Notes: a model not told the origin generated them from the sequence alone. Positions 35,573-44,519 are shown, counted from the first letter of the stretch. The stretch is 64,000 nt of DNA from CBFFRJ01 sp051486985 (GCF_051486985.1 NZ_JAHVDV010000001.1:62001-126000); one strand, 5' to 3'. Made by a program: numbers and translations.

Positions 35573-37045
35573 TTAATTATCGCCGTTAAACGGCTGCTGA
35601 CGGCCAAATACGGCTTCCATCTTCGCCCCGCCGAGCAAGCTTTCCCGCGTAATGATTTGCCCGTCATACTGTTCGACAATTTCACGCGCCACGGTTAACC
35701 CTACGCCCTGGCCCGGTCGAAGCGTGTCGGCACGCTGACCCCTGTCAAAGACGGCTTCCCGCATCGCGTGCGGAATACCCGGCCCATCATCTTCAATGAG
35801 AATATGCAGCCTGTCATCCGTCTGCCGGACTGAAACTTCGACGAACTCAAGGCAATATTTACAGGCGTTGTCCAGCAGGTTTCCCACCACTTCCATAAAG
35901 TCATTTTTCTCACCAACAAAACTGATTTCAGGAGAGATATCGAGGCTGATATCGACCCCCTTGCGTTGGTAGACTTTGTTCAGTGCCGAGGCGAGGCTGT
36001 CCAAAAGCGGCGCTACGGGATGCAGTTCCCGACTGAGCAGGCCGCTGCTGCCACGCATGCTGGCGCGATGGAGATAGTAGCCCATCTGCTGAGAAATGCG
36101 GCTGATCTGTTCTAGCATGACCGGTTCGGCCTCACTCACGCTCAGCTTCTCGCTGCGTAAAGAACGCAGCGTACTTTGCAACACGGCGAGGGGGGTTTTC
36201 AGGCTATGGGTCAGGTCGGTCAGTGTGGTGCGGTATTTGTCATAGCGCTCACGTTCGCTGCGTAACAGGCGATTGAGATTGCGCACCAGACTGGTCAGTT
36301 CGCGGGTAGTGGCCGGATTAAGGTTCTCGCGGTGATGTTCTTCCAGCTCACGAACCTCTTTTGCCAGCGCTTCGATAGGGCGCAGACTCCAGCGTGCTGC
36401 CAGCCACAGCAGGGGGATAACCAGTAACAGATTGGCGGCCAGTACATACACAAACCAGCTCCATACCATCCACGAGCGCTTAAGTTCAATAGGGATGGTG
36501 TCGATGACCACAATAGTAAGCTGCGGCATTTGCGCTGTCGCAGGATAGAGGTTAACGGCCACCGAGTGTGTCATCTCGGAGTTGTCGTCATCCTCGCGGA
36601 TGGCATTGAACTGCTCTTTTACGGATTCATCGTTATGCACCAGTGTGCTTGAATCGTCGACATCTGCTTCTATCTCCTGAAAACCATCAGCTTTCAGCCA
36701 GGAGGGATCGACACGCTTGACCAGCCAGGGAACGTCACGCTGAGCCCAGAGCAGGTTGCCCTGTTTGTCATATATCAGCGCGATGGTGGGGCTTTGCAGA
36801 TTAAGGTTTTCTGGCAGGTCCACGCTTAAGCGGTTGTTCTCCCACTTTGCCAGGGTATAGAACAGATTGCTTTCACCACGCAGCAGCCGGAAGGTGGTTT
36901 TGTCAAAACTGACGCTGTAGCCCACCAGTGCCACCATACCGTAGGCCAGTGATAACACCAGCACCACGGCGGCGGTGGCCAGCAGAAAACGAACGCGCAG
37001 TGAAAGGGGAAAAAAATGGCGCAGCAGCCGCTTCATTTTTCTCAT
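35573..37045 (-). CDS. phoQ: sensor histidine kinase PhoQ
   Basis: Inner-membrane sensor of low Mg2+, acid pH and antimicrobial peptides; phosphorylates PhoP. 490 aa from the ATG overlapping the phoP stop (an internal ATG at 37036 aligns best with the E. coli N-terminus). Two membrane helices flank the periplasmic PAS-like sensor, which keeps the membrane-facing acidic patch as REDDDNSEM (E. coli REDDDDAEM). HAMP, then the dimerisation helix with H280 in LTDLTHSLKTP, and the ATPase domain with NACKYC, DDGPGIP and GQGVGL. Confidence 0.97.
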   Translation of the reverse strand: MRKMKRLLRHFFPLSLRVRFLLATAAVVLVLSLAYGMVALVGYSVSFDKTTFRLLRGESNLFYTLAKWENNRLSVDLPENLNLQSPTIALIYDKQGNLLWAQRDVPWLVKRVDPSWLKADGFQEIEADVDDSSTLVHNDESVKEQFNAIREDDDNSEMTHSVAVNLYPATAQMPQLTIVVIDTIPIELKRSWMVWSWFVYVLAANLLLVIPLLWLAARWSLRPIEALAKEVRELEEHHRENLNPATTRELTSLVRNLNRLLRSERERYDKYRTTLTDLTHSLKTPLAVLQSTLRSLRSEKLSVSEAEPVMLEQISRISQQMGYYLHRASMRGSSGLLSRELHPVAPLLDSLASALNKVYQRKGVDISLDISPEISFVGEKNDFMEVVGNLLDNACKYCLEFVEVSVRQTDDRLHILIEDDGPGIPHAMREAVFDRGQRADTLRPGQGVGLTVAREIVEQYDGQIITRESLLGGAKMEAVFGRQQPFNGDN

Positions 37046-37716
37046 TTTGGCAATTCGAAGAGATAGCCCTGACCACGCACCGTGGTTATCACGTCGCCTG
37101 GGTACTGCGCCTGAATTTTTTTGCGCAGGCGGCCCATCAGAACATCAATGGTGTGGCTTTCACGTAACTCGGCATCCGGGTACAGCTGGAGCATCAGCGA
37201 ATCTTTACTGACCACTTTGCCGTTATTACGGATAAGCGTCTCCATGATGGTGTATTCAAAGGCCGTCAGTTTGACCGCTTCGTCGTTAATCGTCATTTCA
37301 CGACGGGAGAGATCAACCTGGAAAGGGGGCATGGAGATAACCTGCGATGCCAGTCCACTGTTTCGACGCATCAGCGCCTGCATCCTGGCTACCACTTCTT
37401 CAATATGAAAAGGTTTGGTGACATAGTCGTCAGCACCGGCACTGAGCACTTCCACTTTATCCTGCCAGCCTTCACGGGCGGTCAGGACCAGTACCGGCAG
37501 GGACACATCATGCGAACGCCAGCGGCGAATCAGCGAAAGGCCATCTTCATCCGGCAGACCAAGATCCACCAGAGCAATATCGGGCAGATGTTCATTAAGA
37601 AAATAATCGGCTTCTTTAGCATCCTCTGCGGCATCCACCTGATGACCTGAATCCTGAAGCTGAACTTTTAAATGGTGACGTAAAAGAGCATTGTCCTCCA
37701 CAACGAGTACGCGCAT
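37042..37716 (-). CDS. phoP: response regulator PhoP
   Basis: OmpR-type transcription factor controlling Mg2+ transport, lipid A modification and virulence or stress genes. The 224-aa protein has the receiver acidic pair E7/D8, phosphorylated D51 in ALVDLGLPDEDG, T/K switch residues (LVLTARE, YVTKPF), and a winged-helix domain ending RGQGYLFELPK. A perfect PhoP box lies 64 bp upstream, so it is autoregulated. It overlaps phoQ by 4 nt. Confidence 0.98.
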   Translation of the reverse strand: MRVLVVEDNALLRHHLKVQLQDSGHQVDAAEDAKEADYFLNEHLPDIALVDLGLPDEDGLSLIRRWRSHDVSLPVLVLTAREGWQDKVEVLSAGADDYVTKPFHIEEVVARMQALMRRNSGLASQVISMPPFQVDLSRREMTINDEAVKLTAFEYTIMETLIRNNGKVVSKDSLMLQLYPDAELRESHTIDVLMGRLRKKIQAQYPGDVITTVRGQGYLFELPK

Positions 37717-37779
37717 CGTATGCCTTCTCCTGACTTTTTTAATACATTGAGTGTAACGCTGATTGTCTTCGGTCAGGGA

Positions 37780-37796
37780 TAAACATTTATTAAACC
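37780..37796 (-). promoter_or_regulatory. PhoP box of the phoPQ promoter
   Basis: On the minus strand, GGTTTA-ataaa-TGTTTA: two direct hexamers with 5-nt spacing, an exact match to the PhoP consensus. It lies upstream of phoP and supports positive autoregulation. Confidence 0.88.
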
Positions 37797-37807
37797 GCGG
37801 GAAGGAA

Positions 37808-37833
37808 GCCCTCTTTTCGGCACAAAAGAGGGC
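37808..37833 (-). terminator. purB terminator
   Basis: Perfect 10-bp stem gccctctttt / aaaagagggc with a 6-nt loop, 14 bp after the purB stop. The minus-strand tail is ttcctt. It ends only 12 bp from the PhoP box. Confidence 0.75.
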
Positions 37834-37847
37834 AGATGCTGAAGGGA

Positions 37848-39218
37848 TTATTTCAGTTCATCAACCATTGTCACCGCGCGGCCCAGATAATTGGCCGGGG
37901 TCATTGCTTTCAGACGCACTTTTTCATCTTCCGGCAGGGCCAGGCTATCGATAAAGTCTTTCATACCCTGTGCATCAACACGCTTGCCGCGGGTCAGCTC
38001 TTTAAGCTTTTCATAGGGCTTTTCGATGCCATAACGACGCATGACGGTCTGAATAGGTTCAGCCAGCACTTCCCAGTTATGATCCAGCTCGTCCAGCAGG
38101 CGTTCGCGGTTCACCTCCAGTTTGCTCACCCCTTTGAGGGTTGACTGGTAGGCAATCAGCGCATAGCCCACGCCGACGCCCAGGTTGCGCAGCACGGTAG
38201 AGTCGGTCAAATCACGCTGCCAGCGGGATACCGGCAGTTTGCTCGCCAGGTGTTGCAACACGGCATTGGAGAGTCCCAGGTTACCCTCTGAGTTTTCAAA
38301 ATCAATGGGGTTAACTTTATGCGGCATGGTGGAGGAGCCGATTTCGCCCGCAATGGTTTTCTGCTTGAAGTGGTTAAGCGCCACGTAGCCCCAGATATCG
38401 CGATCGAAATCGATGAGGATGGTGTTAAAGCGCGCCATGCAGTCAAAGAGCTCGGCGATATAATCATGCGGTTCAATCTGCGTGGTATAGGGGTTCCACT
38501 GGATGCCCAGCGACGTCACGAACGTTTCGCTGAACGCATGCCAGTCGACTTCCGGGTAGGCAGCGATGTGGGCATTGTAGTTACCAACCGCACCGTTGAT
38601 TTTGCCGAGAATTTCAACCTGGTTCAGCTGACGGAACTGGCGCTCCATACGGTAAGCGACGTTGGCCATCTCTTTACCCATAGTCGATGGCGTGGCCGGC
38701 TGACCATGAGTGCGTGAAAGCAGAGGAATGTCACGATACTGGACAGCAAGATCTTTCACCGCATCAATCAGTTGGCGCCAGTAAGGCAGAATCACTTCAT
38801 CACGGGCTGTTTTCAGCATCAGCGCATGAGAAAGGTTATTGATGTCTTCCGAAGTACAGGCGAAATGGATAAATTCGGACACCGCGTGCAGCTCAGGCAC
38901 ATCAGCGACTTTTTCTTTCAGAAAATACTCCACCGCTTTTACGTCATGGTTGGTGGTGCGCTCGATCGTTTTAATACGCGCAGCGTCTTCTTCGTTGAAA
39001 TCGGTAACAATTTTATCAAGGAAACCGTTTGCGTGATCGGCAAAAGCTGGAACTTCCTTTACAGCTGTGTGCGAGGCCAGTTTCTGTAACCAGCGTACTT
39101 CGACTTGTACACGAAATTTCAGCAAACCAAATTCGCTGAAAATGCCGCGCAGCGCGCTGACTTTATCGCCGTAGCGTCCATCGACAGGGGAAACGGCGGT
39201 CAGTGAGGATAATTCCAT
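37848..39218 (-). CDS. purB: adenylosuccinate lyase
   Basis: Catalyses two fumarate-releasing steps of purine synthesis (SAICAR to AICAR, adenylosuccinate to AMP). The 456-aa fumarase/aspartase-superfamily protein has RTTNHDVKAVEYFLKEK, SRTHGQPATPSTMGKE (catalytic His) and the signature GSSTMPHKVNPIDFENSEGN. Same length as E. coli. A PurR operator lies inside the gene at codons 62-67, where bound repressor would block elongation. hflD is 19 bp upstream, so purB is in an mnmA-hflD-purB order. Confidence 0.98.
   Translation of the reverse strand: MELSSLTAVSPVDGRYGDKVSALRGIFSEFGLLKFRVQVEVRWLQKLASHTAVKEVPAFADHANGFLDKIVTDFNEEDAARIKTIERTTNHDVKAVEYFLKEKVADVPELHAVSEFIHFACTSEDINNLSHALMLKTARDEVILPYWRQLIDAVKDLAVQYRDIPLLSRTHGQPATPSTMGKEMANVAYRMERQFRQLNQVEILGKINGAVGNYNAHIAAYPEVDWHAFSETFVTSLGIQWNPYTTQIEPHDYIAELFDCMARFNTILIDFDRDIWGYVALNHFKQKTIAGEIGSSTMPHKVNPIDFENSEGNLGLSNAVLQHLASKLPVSRWQRDLTDSTVLRNLGVGVGYALIAYQSTLKGVSKLEVNRERLLDELDHNWEVLAEPIQTVMRRYGIEKPYEKLKELTRGKRVDAQGMKDFIDSLALPEDEKVRLKAMTPANYLGRAVTMVDELK
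39019..39034 (-). promoter_or_regulatory. PurR operator inside purB
   Basis: Minus strand ACGCAAACGGTTTCCT fits the PurR consensus ANGCAANCGNTTNCNT at every fixed position. It spans purB codons 62-67, the location described for the E. coli purB roadblock operator. Confidence 0.82.
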
Positions 39219-39237
39219 AGTTCAGAACTCCGGGAGG

Positions 39238-39867
39238 TTAACAATGAGCAAGAATTTGTTTAGCCTGAGTCGTCAGGCGATTACGGGAAAACATAAGTTG
39301 CAGGCGACCACCGCCTACCTGGTGCCACAACACGGCAGCACGAATGCCGGCGAGCAGTGAGGCACGCACTTTAGCCTGCACCTGCGAGCTTTGCAGTACC
39401 GCAGGGGAGCCGGTAACCTGAATACGCGGCCCCAGGGGGCTAATCACATCCACATAGATAGCGGCCATTGCGCTCAGCAGTGTTTCGGACTGCAGGTCAA
39501 AGTGTTCAAGCTGGCGTTGCAGACCCGAGATGCGATCTCCCAGCGTATCCATCGCCCCTTTTTGGGCGGCGAGTTTGCGCTCCAGTACCATCAGGCTGAG
39601 CGTGTAGCGGGTCAGTTCGGCATTCAGACCCTGGCGGCTACTGGCATTCAGTACGCCAAGCAGCGTCTCCAGCCCAGGGCGCAGGTTAGCTTCACTGCCG
39701 CCGAAGACGCTGAGTGTCGAGTCGGGGTTTAAATCAATCACACTGTTCAGTGAGACATGGAGCGCATCGGCATCACAGTGTCCCTGATGCGCCAGTTGCT
39801 GAACCAGACGGGCCGACTGGCAGATACCGGCCAGCGCCAGGGTGATATCATAGTAGTTCTTCGCCAC
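39238..39867 (-). CDS. hflD: lysogenization regulator HflD
   Basis: Peripheral membrane protein; in E. coli it binds the lambda CII protein and lowers lysogeny. Its normal cell role is unclear, although mnmA-hflD-purB linkage is highly conserved. The 209-aa all-helical protein starts MAKNYYDITLALAGICQSARLVQQLAHQG and ends SRNRLTTQAKQILAHC; it is slightly shorter than in E. coli. Starts about 32 bp after the mnmA stop. Confidence 0.94.
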   Translation of the reverse strand: MAKNYYDITLALAGICQSARLVQQLAHQGHCDADALHVSLNSVIDLNPDSTLSVFGGSEANLRPGLETLLGVLNASSRQGLNAELTRYTLSLMVLERKLAAQKGAMDTLGDRISGLQRQLEHFDLQSETLLSAMAAIYVDVISPLGPRIQVTGSPAVLQSSQVQAKVRASLLAGIRAAVLWHQVGGGRLQLMFSRNRLTTQAKQILAHC

Positions 39868-39899
39868 ACTCGCTCCTTGATTTGCTTTCTGCTTGTCGG

Positions 39900-41006
39900 T
39901 TAAACCGGCAAGGGTAAACGCTGTTCGATGATGCCGCCACCGAGGCAGATTTCACCGCTGTAGAAGACAGCGGACTGTCCTGGGGTAACGGCAGCCACAG
40001 GCTCATCAAAACGGACTTCAATACGATCTGCATCCAGAGCGGTCACGGTACAGGGAATGTCCGTCTGACGATAGCGGGTTTTCACCGTGCAACGCAGCGT
40101 GCCAACCACTGGCGCGCGGTCAACCCAGTGCAACTGCTGTGCAATCAGCCCGACAGACATCAGTCGCGGGTGCTCATGCCCCTGGGCAACAATCAAAATG
40201 TTATTTTCAACGTCTTTATCAACGACGTACCACGGATCTTCAGAACCCTCTTTGGTGCCACCAATACCCAGCCCTTTACGCTGGCCGAGAGTGTGGTACA
40301 TCAGGCCCTGATGCTGACCAATCTCTTCACCGTCCACGGTAAGGATTTTCCCCGGCTGAGCCGGCAGGTAGCGGCCTAAAAATTCGCGGAATTTACGCTC
40401 GCCAATAAAACAGATACCGGTCGAGTCTTTTTTCTTCGCGGTGATGAGATCAAGTTCTTCAGCAATTTTACGCACCTGCGGCTTTTCCAGTTCACCTACC
40501 GGGAAAAGGCTCTGGGCGATTTGCTCCGAACTTAACGTGTAAAGGAAGTAGCTCTGGTCTTTGTTGCCATCCAGCCCGCGCAGTAACTGGCTTTTGCCAT
40601 CGACATCCGCGCGACGCACGTAGTGACCGGTCGCGATGTAGTCAGCGCCCAGATCTTCAGCAGCAAATTCGAGGAAGGCTTTAAATTTGATCTCTTTGTT
40701 GCACAGAATGTCCGGGTTGGGCGTGCGTCCGGCTTTGTACTCTTCCAGGAACAGTTCAAACACGTTGTCCCAGTATTCTGCGGCAAAGTTAACGGTGTGC
40801 AGGGTGATGCCGAGCTTATCGCAGACGGCCTGCGCGTCAGCAAGATCAGCCGCAGCGGTGCAGTATTCCTCGCCATCGTCTTCTTCCCAGTTCTTCATGA
40901 ACAGGCCTTCGACCTGATAACCCTGTTGCAGTAACAGCCAGGCAGAAACGGAAGAATCGACACCGCCGGACATGCCAACGATCACTTTTTTTGGGCTAGC
41001 AGACAT
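39900..41006 (-). CDS. mnmA: tRNA-specific 2-thiouridylase MnmA
   Basis: Adds sulfur at position 2 of the wobble uridine of tRNA Lys, Glu and Gln, taking it from the IscS-Tus relay. 368 aa from MSASPKKVIVG, the E. coli-equivalent start, with PP-loop SGGVDSS (residues 13-19), catalytic C102 in PDILCNKEI and the second cysteine in DSTGICFIGERKF. A longer in-frame start at 41069 lacks a ribosome site. Confidence 0.97.
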   Translation of the reverse strand: MSASPKKVIVGMSGGVDSSVSAWLLLQQGYQVEGLFMKNWEEDDGEEYCTAAADLADAQAVCDKLGITLHTVNFAAEYWDNVFELFLEEYKAGRTPNPDILCNKEIKFKAFLEFAAEDLGADYIATGHYVRRADVDGKSQLLRGLDGNKDQSYFLYTLSSEQIAQSLFPVGELEKPQVRKIAEELDLITAKKKDSTGICFIGERKFREFLGRYLPAQPGKILTVDGEEIGQHQGLMYHTLGQRKGLGIGGTKEGSEDPWYVVDKDVENNILIVAQGHEHPRLMSVGLIAQQLHWVDRAPVVGTLRCTVKTRYRQTDIPCTVTALDADRIEVRFDEPVAAVTPGQSAVFYSGEICLGGGIIEQRLPLPV

Positions 41007-41088
41007 AGAATACTCACGACATTGAACTTCAAGGCGGCGTATTCTATCACGCACTCGCCGCGCAGGCACCCCCCGTGCGATACCCTGT

Positions 41089-41121
41089 TAAAAAGCGGGA
41101 GCCTGCCTTGCAGACTCCCGC
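41089..41121 (-). terminator. terminator of the chemoreceptor gene
   Basis: Minus-strand stem gcgggag / ctcccgc with an inner ctgc/gcag extension and five T, 9 bp after the stop. It separates the inserted chemoreceptor from mnmA. Confidence 0.85.
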
Positions 41122-41130
41122 CCGTCCACC

Positions 41131-43080
41131 TTACGCCGCGCTTTCTTCGAGGCTGAATTGCTCCACGCTCTGGGCAAGCTGCTGCGCCTGCTCTTCAAGA
41201 GAGCTTGCTGCCGCCGCCATCTCCTGCACCAGCGAGGCGTTCTGCTGGGTCACCCCATCCATCTCGTTTACCGCGATGGTCACCTGACCGATGCCTTTTG
41301 CCTGCTCATCGGAGGCACTGACGATTTCATTAATGATAGTCTGTACCGAGTTGACGGCCTGGGTCATCTCCTGCATGGTTTTCCCGGCATCATTCACCAA
41401 CTGGACACCGCTTTCAACGCGCTGACTGGACTCTTCGATCAGTGCGGCAATCTCTTTAACCGCATTGGCGCTGCGCTGAGCCAGGTTACGCACTTCTGAT
41501 GCCACCACGGCGAACCCGCGACCCTGTTCCCCTGCGCGCGCCGCTTCTACCGCCGCGTTAAGGGCCAGGATGTTGGTCTGGAAGGCGATGCTGTTGATCA
41601 TGGTGGTAATGTCGCTGATCTTCTTCGAGCTGTCATCAATCTGCGACATGGTTTTCACCACCTGACTGACCAACGCTTCACCGCGGCTGGCGATTTGCGT
41701 GGCGTTAGCGGTAAGCTCGGTAGCATGGTGCGCGTTGCTGGCGTTGTGTTTCACGGTCGCACTGAACTGCTCCATGCTGGCAGCGGTCTGTTCGAGAGCT
41801 GCTGCCTGCTGTTCGGTACGCGAAGAGAGGTTAATGTTGCCACTGACAATCTCTCCCGCGCCCTGACGTACCGAGTCGCTGGCGTCTTTAATCTGGCTGA
41901 CAATGTGTCGCAGTTGCTCCTGCATGGTATGCAGAGCATAGAACAGGCTCTTGCGGTCACCGGCTTTCACGTCAATAACGTTATCGAGTTTTCCGTCTGC
42001 AACGGCCAGGGCGATGGTCGCAGCTTCCAGCGGTTCCCCGCCAATAGGTTTGAGCACTTTACGGCTAAAGACGATCCCCAGTAAGGCGCTCACCAACAGA
42101 ATACTCACCACCATCAGTATGATGGCATTCATCAACTGGCGATTTGCTGCCGCCATGACCTGGCTTACCGGTGCGACAATACCGAGATACCACTTATCCG
42201 GGCTGTTACCGATGGTGACCGGTTGCCAGGTGACCAGCGCGTCTTCCCCCAGTACGGCGTCCGGTTGTTCCATTACGCTGGTACTGTAATTGTGGGTTTC
42301 GCCCGGGTACGCCTTGCTGGTCAAGTTTTTATCCGGGTAAGAGATAACCTTGCCCGCAGAGGAGATGAGCATCGCGTAGCCAACGCCTTCCCAGGGTTTA
42401 ATCTGGTTCACCTTCGCCTGCAGGGAGGCGAGAGAAATATCGGAGGTCACAACGGCATGCAATTTTCCATCGCTAATAATAGGGGCCGCGACAGAGGTCA
42501 GCAGGGTAGGGACACCATTGTAGGCGTAGGTATAGGGTTCAATCAGCGTATCTTTCTGCGACTTTTGCGGCACCAGATAGTAATCTCCCTGACCTGGCGT
42601 AAGGAAGGAGAGCAGCGGATGAAGCTTGAAGTTACCGGACTGATCTTTATCAACAAAGAATGCATAGCGACCCTGCGGTGCCTGGTCAGGTTTGCCGACA
42701 AAGTCTGCGTCACGCCCGTCAAAGGCGTTTTCTTCGAAGGTCACAGAGACTGACAGATAATCGGGGTTATCCCGAACAGCATACTCCAGTAGTTTATCGG
42801 CCACGCGTCGATCGGTCACTCCCGCATTGGGTAATGCCACAAGACTGTGTCCAAGGTTATGTGCTACGTCACGGGCATAGTTTAGCTCTTGCTGAACCTT
42901 AAGTGCTTCCGTCTGGGCGATCTGCTGCAGGTAGTTTTCAGCCAGCGCTTTTTGTTCATTGCTGGACTGCCAGCTCAAAACACCAATGGTCACCACAAAC
43001 CCGAGCGTGATAGTTAATGCACCCGTTAACAGCATTTGCGCACGGGTACTCATTTTTTTTTGAACGAATTGTCTGGCCAT
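41131..43080 (-). CDS. methyl-accepting chemotaxis protein with dCACHE sensor
   Basis: Transmembrane chemoreceptor feeding CheA/CheW. The 649-aa protein has TM1 (about 15-37), a periplasmic double-CACHE domain (about 45-300), TM2 (317-338), HAMP (about 340-395) and a cytoplasmic hairpin with the highly conserved tip around AFQTNILALNAAVEAARAGEQGRGFAVVASEVRNLA. It lacks the C-terminal CheR/CheB pentapeptide (ends SLEESAA). The dCACHE lacks an obvious amino-acid motif, so the ligand is unknown. No counterpart between mnmA and nudJ in E. coli K-12. A sigma-28 promoter lies upstream. Confidence 0.92.
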   Translation of the reverse strand: MARQFVQKKMSTRAQMLLTGALTITLGFVVTIGVLSWQSSNEQKALAENYLQQIAQTEALKVQQELNYARDVAHNLGHSLVALPNAGVTDRRVADKLLEYAVRDNPDYLSVSVTFEENAFDGRDADFVGKPDQAPQGRYAFFVDKDQSGNFKLHPLLSFLTPGQGDYYLVPQKSQKDTLIEPYTYAYNGVPTLLTSVAAPIISDGKLHAVVTSDISLASLQAKVNQIKPWEGVGYAMLISSAGKVISYPDKNLTSKAYPGETHNYSTSVMEQPDAVLGEDALVTWQPVTIGNSPDKWYLGIVAPVSQVMAAANRQLMNAIILMVVSILLVSALLGIVFSRKVLKPIGGEPLEAATIALAVADGKLDNVIDVKAGDRKSLFYALHTMQEQLRHIVSQIKDASDSVRQGAGEIVSGNINLSSRTEQQAAALEQTAASMEQFSATVKHNASNAHHATELTANATQIASRGEALVSQVVKTMSQIDDSSKKISDITTMINSIAFQTNILALNAAVEAARAGEQGRGFAVVASEVRNLAQRSANAVKEIAALIEESSQRVESGVQLVNDAGKTMQEMTQAVNSVQTIINEIVSASDEQAKGIGQVTIAVNEMDGVTQQNASLVQEMAAAASSLEEQAQQLAQSVEQFSLEESAA

Positions 43081-43147
43081 GCCGGCTCCTGTGGATTCAA
43101 CCTAAAACGTCATTCGTCCCTGTGATTATTCCCTCCTTTCAGTGACG

Positions 43148-43174
43148 TTATCGGCGTATAGATTTTGAACTTTA
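43148..43174 (-). promoter_or_regulatory. sigma-28 (FliA) promoter of the chemoreceptor
   Basis: Minus strand TAAA-15N-GCCGATAA, an exact match to the flagellar class III consensus, 68 bp upstream of the chemoreceptor start. It places the gene in the flagellar regulon. Confidence 0.88.
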
Positions 43175-43296
43175 ATGTGTGTACCAGACGGGCAATGGGT
43201 GAAAAACAGGCAATTCTGCGTACCGGTAGAGGATAAGCGGCCTTAACCGGAAGGAGTCCAGATTTCCTGCTCACTTAAGCACGATAAACTGGTTTG

Positions 43297-43332
43297 TTAA
43301 GCTTAAGTTAAATCTTTTTAACTCAAGCTTAA
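43297..43332. repeat. 16-bp inverted repeat with one mismatch
   Basis: Arms ttaagcttaagttaaa / tttaactcaagcttaa with a 4-nt loop, AT-rich and without a T-run. A related fragment, cttaagcac, occurs 25 bp to the left. It may be a regulator site or the edge of inserted DNA. Confidence 0.7.
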
Positions 43333-43404
43333 TATGTGAGGAATGTCGCTACGAATGATGAAAAGGAGGAATCAGATCACCGCCTGAGGCTGGCGGCGTC
43401 ACAT

Positions 43405-43851
43405 CTAAAAGGGCCAGTTGAATTCGCCGATGACGGACAGGGGGTAATGTTCCCCGCGTTGCCAACTGCGGATGCTCTCCGCAACCAGCGGTGAACGCAG
43501 ATTCGACGCCGTCAGGATTGCCTCAGCGCTGACCCACAGGCAGCGGTCGATATCGCTATCGTGCGGTTCGGTAGCGCAGATCTCATCAAGCTCAATGCAG
43601 AACAAAAAACGCAGGAAGGGAGTTTTATCAGGGGCTATCCACTGATGCATCCGGATAAAGGTCTGGGGCTGGGCACGAATACCGGTCTCTTCCCACAACT
43701 CTCGTTGTGCCGCCTCAACCAGGGTTTCGTTGGCTTCAAGATGACCCGCAGGCTGATTCCAGAGCGCTTTCCCTCCAATGGTCTCTTCCACGACCAAAAA
43801 CTTACCTTGCGCATGCACAATGCAGGCGACGGTGACATGGGGTTTAAACAT
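43405..43851 (-). CDS. nudJ: Nudix phosphatase NudJ
   Basis: Hydrolyses HMP-PP, thiamine-PP and nucleoside di- and triphosphates, releasing phosphate stepwise. The 148-aa protein has a complete Nudix box, G-5x-E-7x-RELWEETGI, in GHLEANETLVEAAQRELWEETGI. It is a few residues shorter at the C-terminus than E. coli NudJ. Lies 17 bp after rluE on the same strand. Confidence 0.94.
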   Translation of the reverse strand: MFKPHVTVACIVHAQGKFLVVEETIGGKALWNQPAGHLEANETLVEAAQRELWEETGIRAQPQTFIRMHQWIAPDKTPFLRFLFCIELDEICATEPHDSDIDRCLWVSAEAILTASNLRSPLVAESIRSWQRGEHYPLSVIGEFNWPF

Positions 43852-43868
43852 GGTTGCTTGTCCTTAAA

Positions 43869-44519
43869 TCAGAGAAGGTCACGCCATTCACCGCTGGCTA
43901 ACGTTCCCAGGGTGTATTCACCCATAGCGTAGCGGATAAGACGCAGGGTCGGAAAGCCAACGTGGGCAGTCATACGCCTTACCTGGCGATTACGCCCTTC
44001 ATACAGGGTGATTTTCAACCAGCTGGTGGGTATGGTCTTGCGTTCGCGAACCGGGGGAGTGCGCGCCCAGAGCCACTCTGGTTCAGGCACCCGCTCAACC
44101 CCGGCGGGTAGCGTCGGGCCATCATTAAGAACGACACCCTGACGAAGCGCCTGCAGGGCATCCTCACCGGGTTCACCCTCGACCTGCACGTAATAGATTT
44201 TACCGGTGCGTTTTCCGGGTTGCGTGAGCATTGCCTGCAATGCTCCGTCGTTGGTAAGCACCAGCAACCCCTCGCTGTCACGATCCAGACGCCCCGCTGC
44301 GTATACATTCTGTACAGTTATATAATCTTTCAGGGTGCGCCGACCCGCTTCATCGGTAAACTGGGGCAAGACATCATAGGGTTTATTAAACAAAATCACC
44401 CGTTTCGGCCCGCTTTTAGGGCGAGGCTTAGTCGCTTGTCGTGAGCTGAATCGCTTAAGGTGGTGATTTCTATCAGAAGTTTTCTTCATGGTATTTTCAG
44501 TAGTTATCATTTGCCGCAT
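43869..44519 (-). CDS. rluE: 23S rRNA pseudouridine(2457) synthase
   Basis: Makes pseudouridine at position 2457 of 23S rRNA. The 216-aa RsuA-family protein has a basic N-terminal tail, KRVILFNKPYDVLPQFTD, the catalytic Asp in AAGRLDRDSEGLLVLTNDG and the C-terminal YEGRNRQVRRM motif. Start at 44519 (MRQMITTENTM) matches E. coli MRQFIISENTM; a 12-residue longer ORF is less likely. Divergent from icd with about 115 bp between. Confidence 0.94.
   Translation of the reverse strand: MRQMITTENTMKKTSDRNHHLKRFSSRQATKPRPKSGPKRVILFNKPYDVLPQFTDEAGRRTLKDYITVQNVYAAGRLDRDSEGLLVLTNDGALQAMLTQPGKRTGKIYYVQVEGEPGEDALQALRQGVVLNDGPTLPAGVERVPEPEWLWARTPPVRERKTIPTSWLKITLYEGRNRQVRRMTAHVGFPTLRLIRYAMGEYTLGTLASGEWRDLL

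Larger units (their letters stand above)
43081..43404. other. 324-bp region between nudJ and the chemoreceptor
   Basis: No gene supported. It holds a sigma-28 promoter (43148-43174) and a large inverted repeat (43297-43332), both listed separately. The rest is AT-rich filler between the inserted gene and the ancestral nudJ. Confidence 0.7.
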
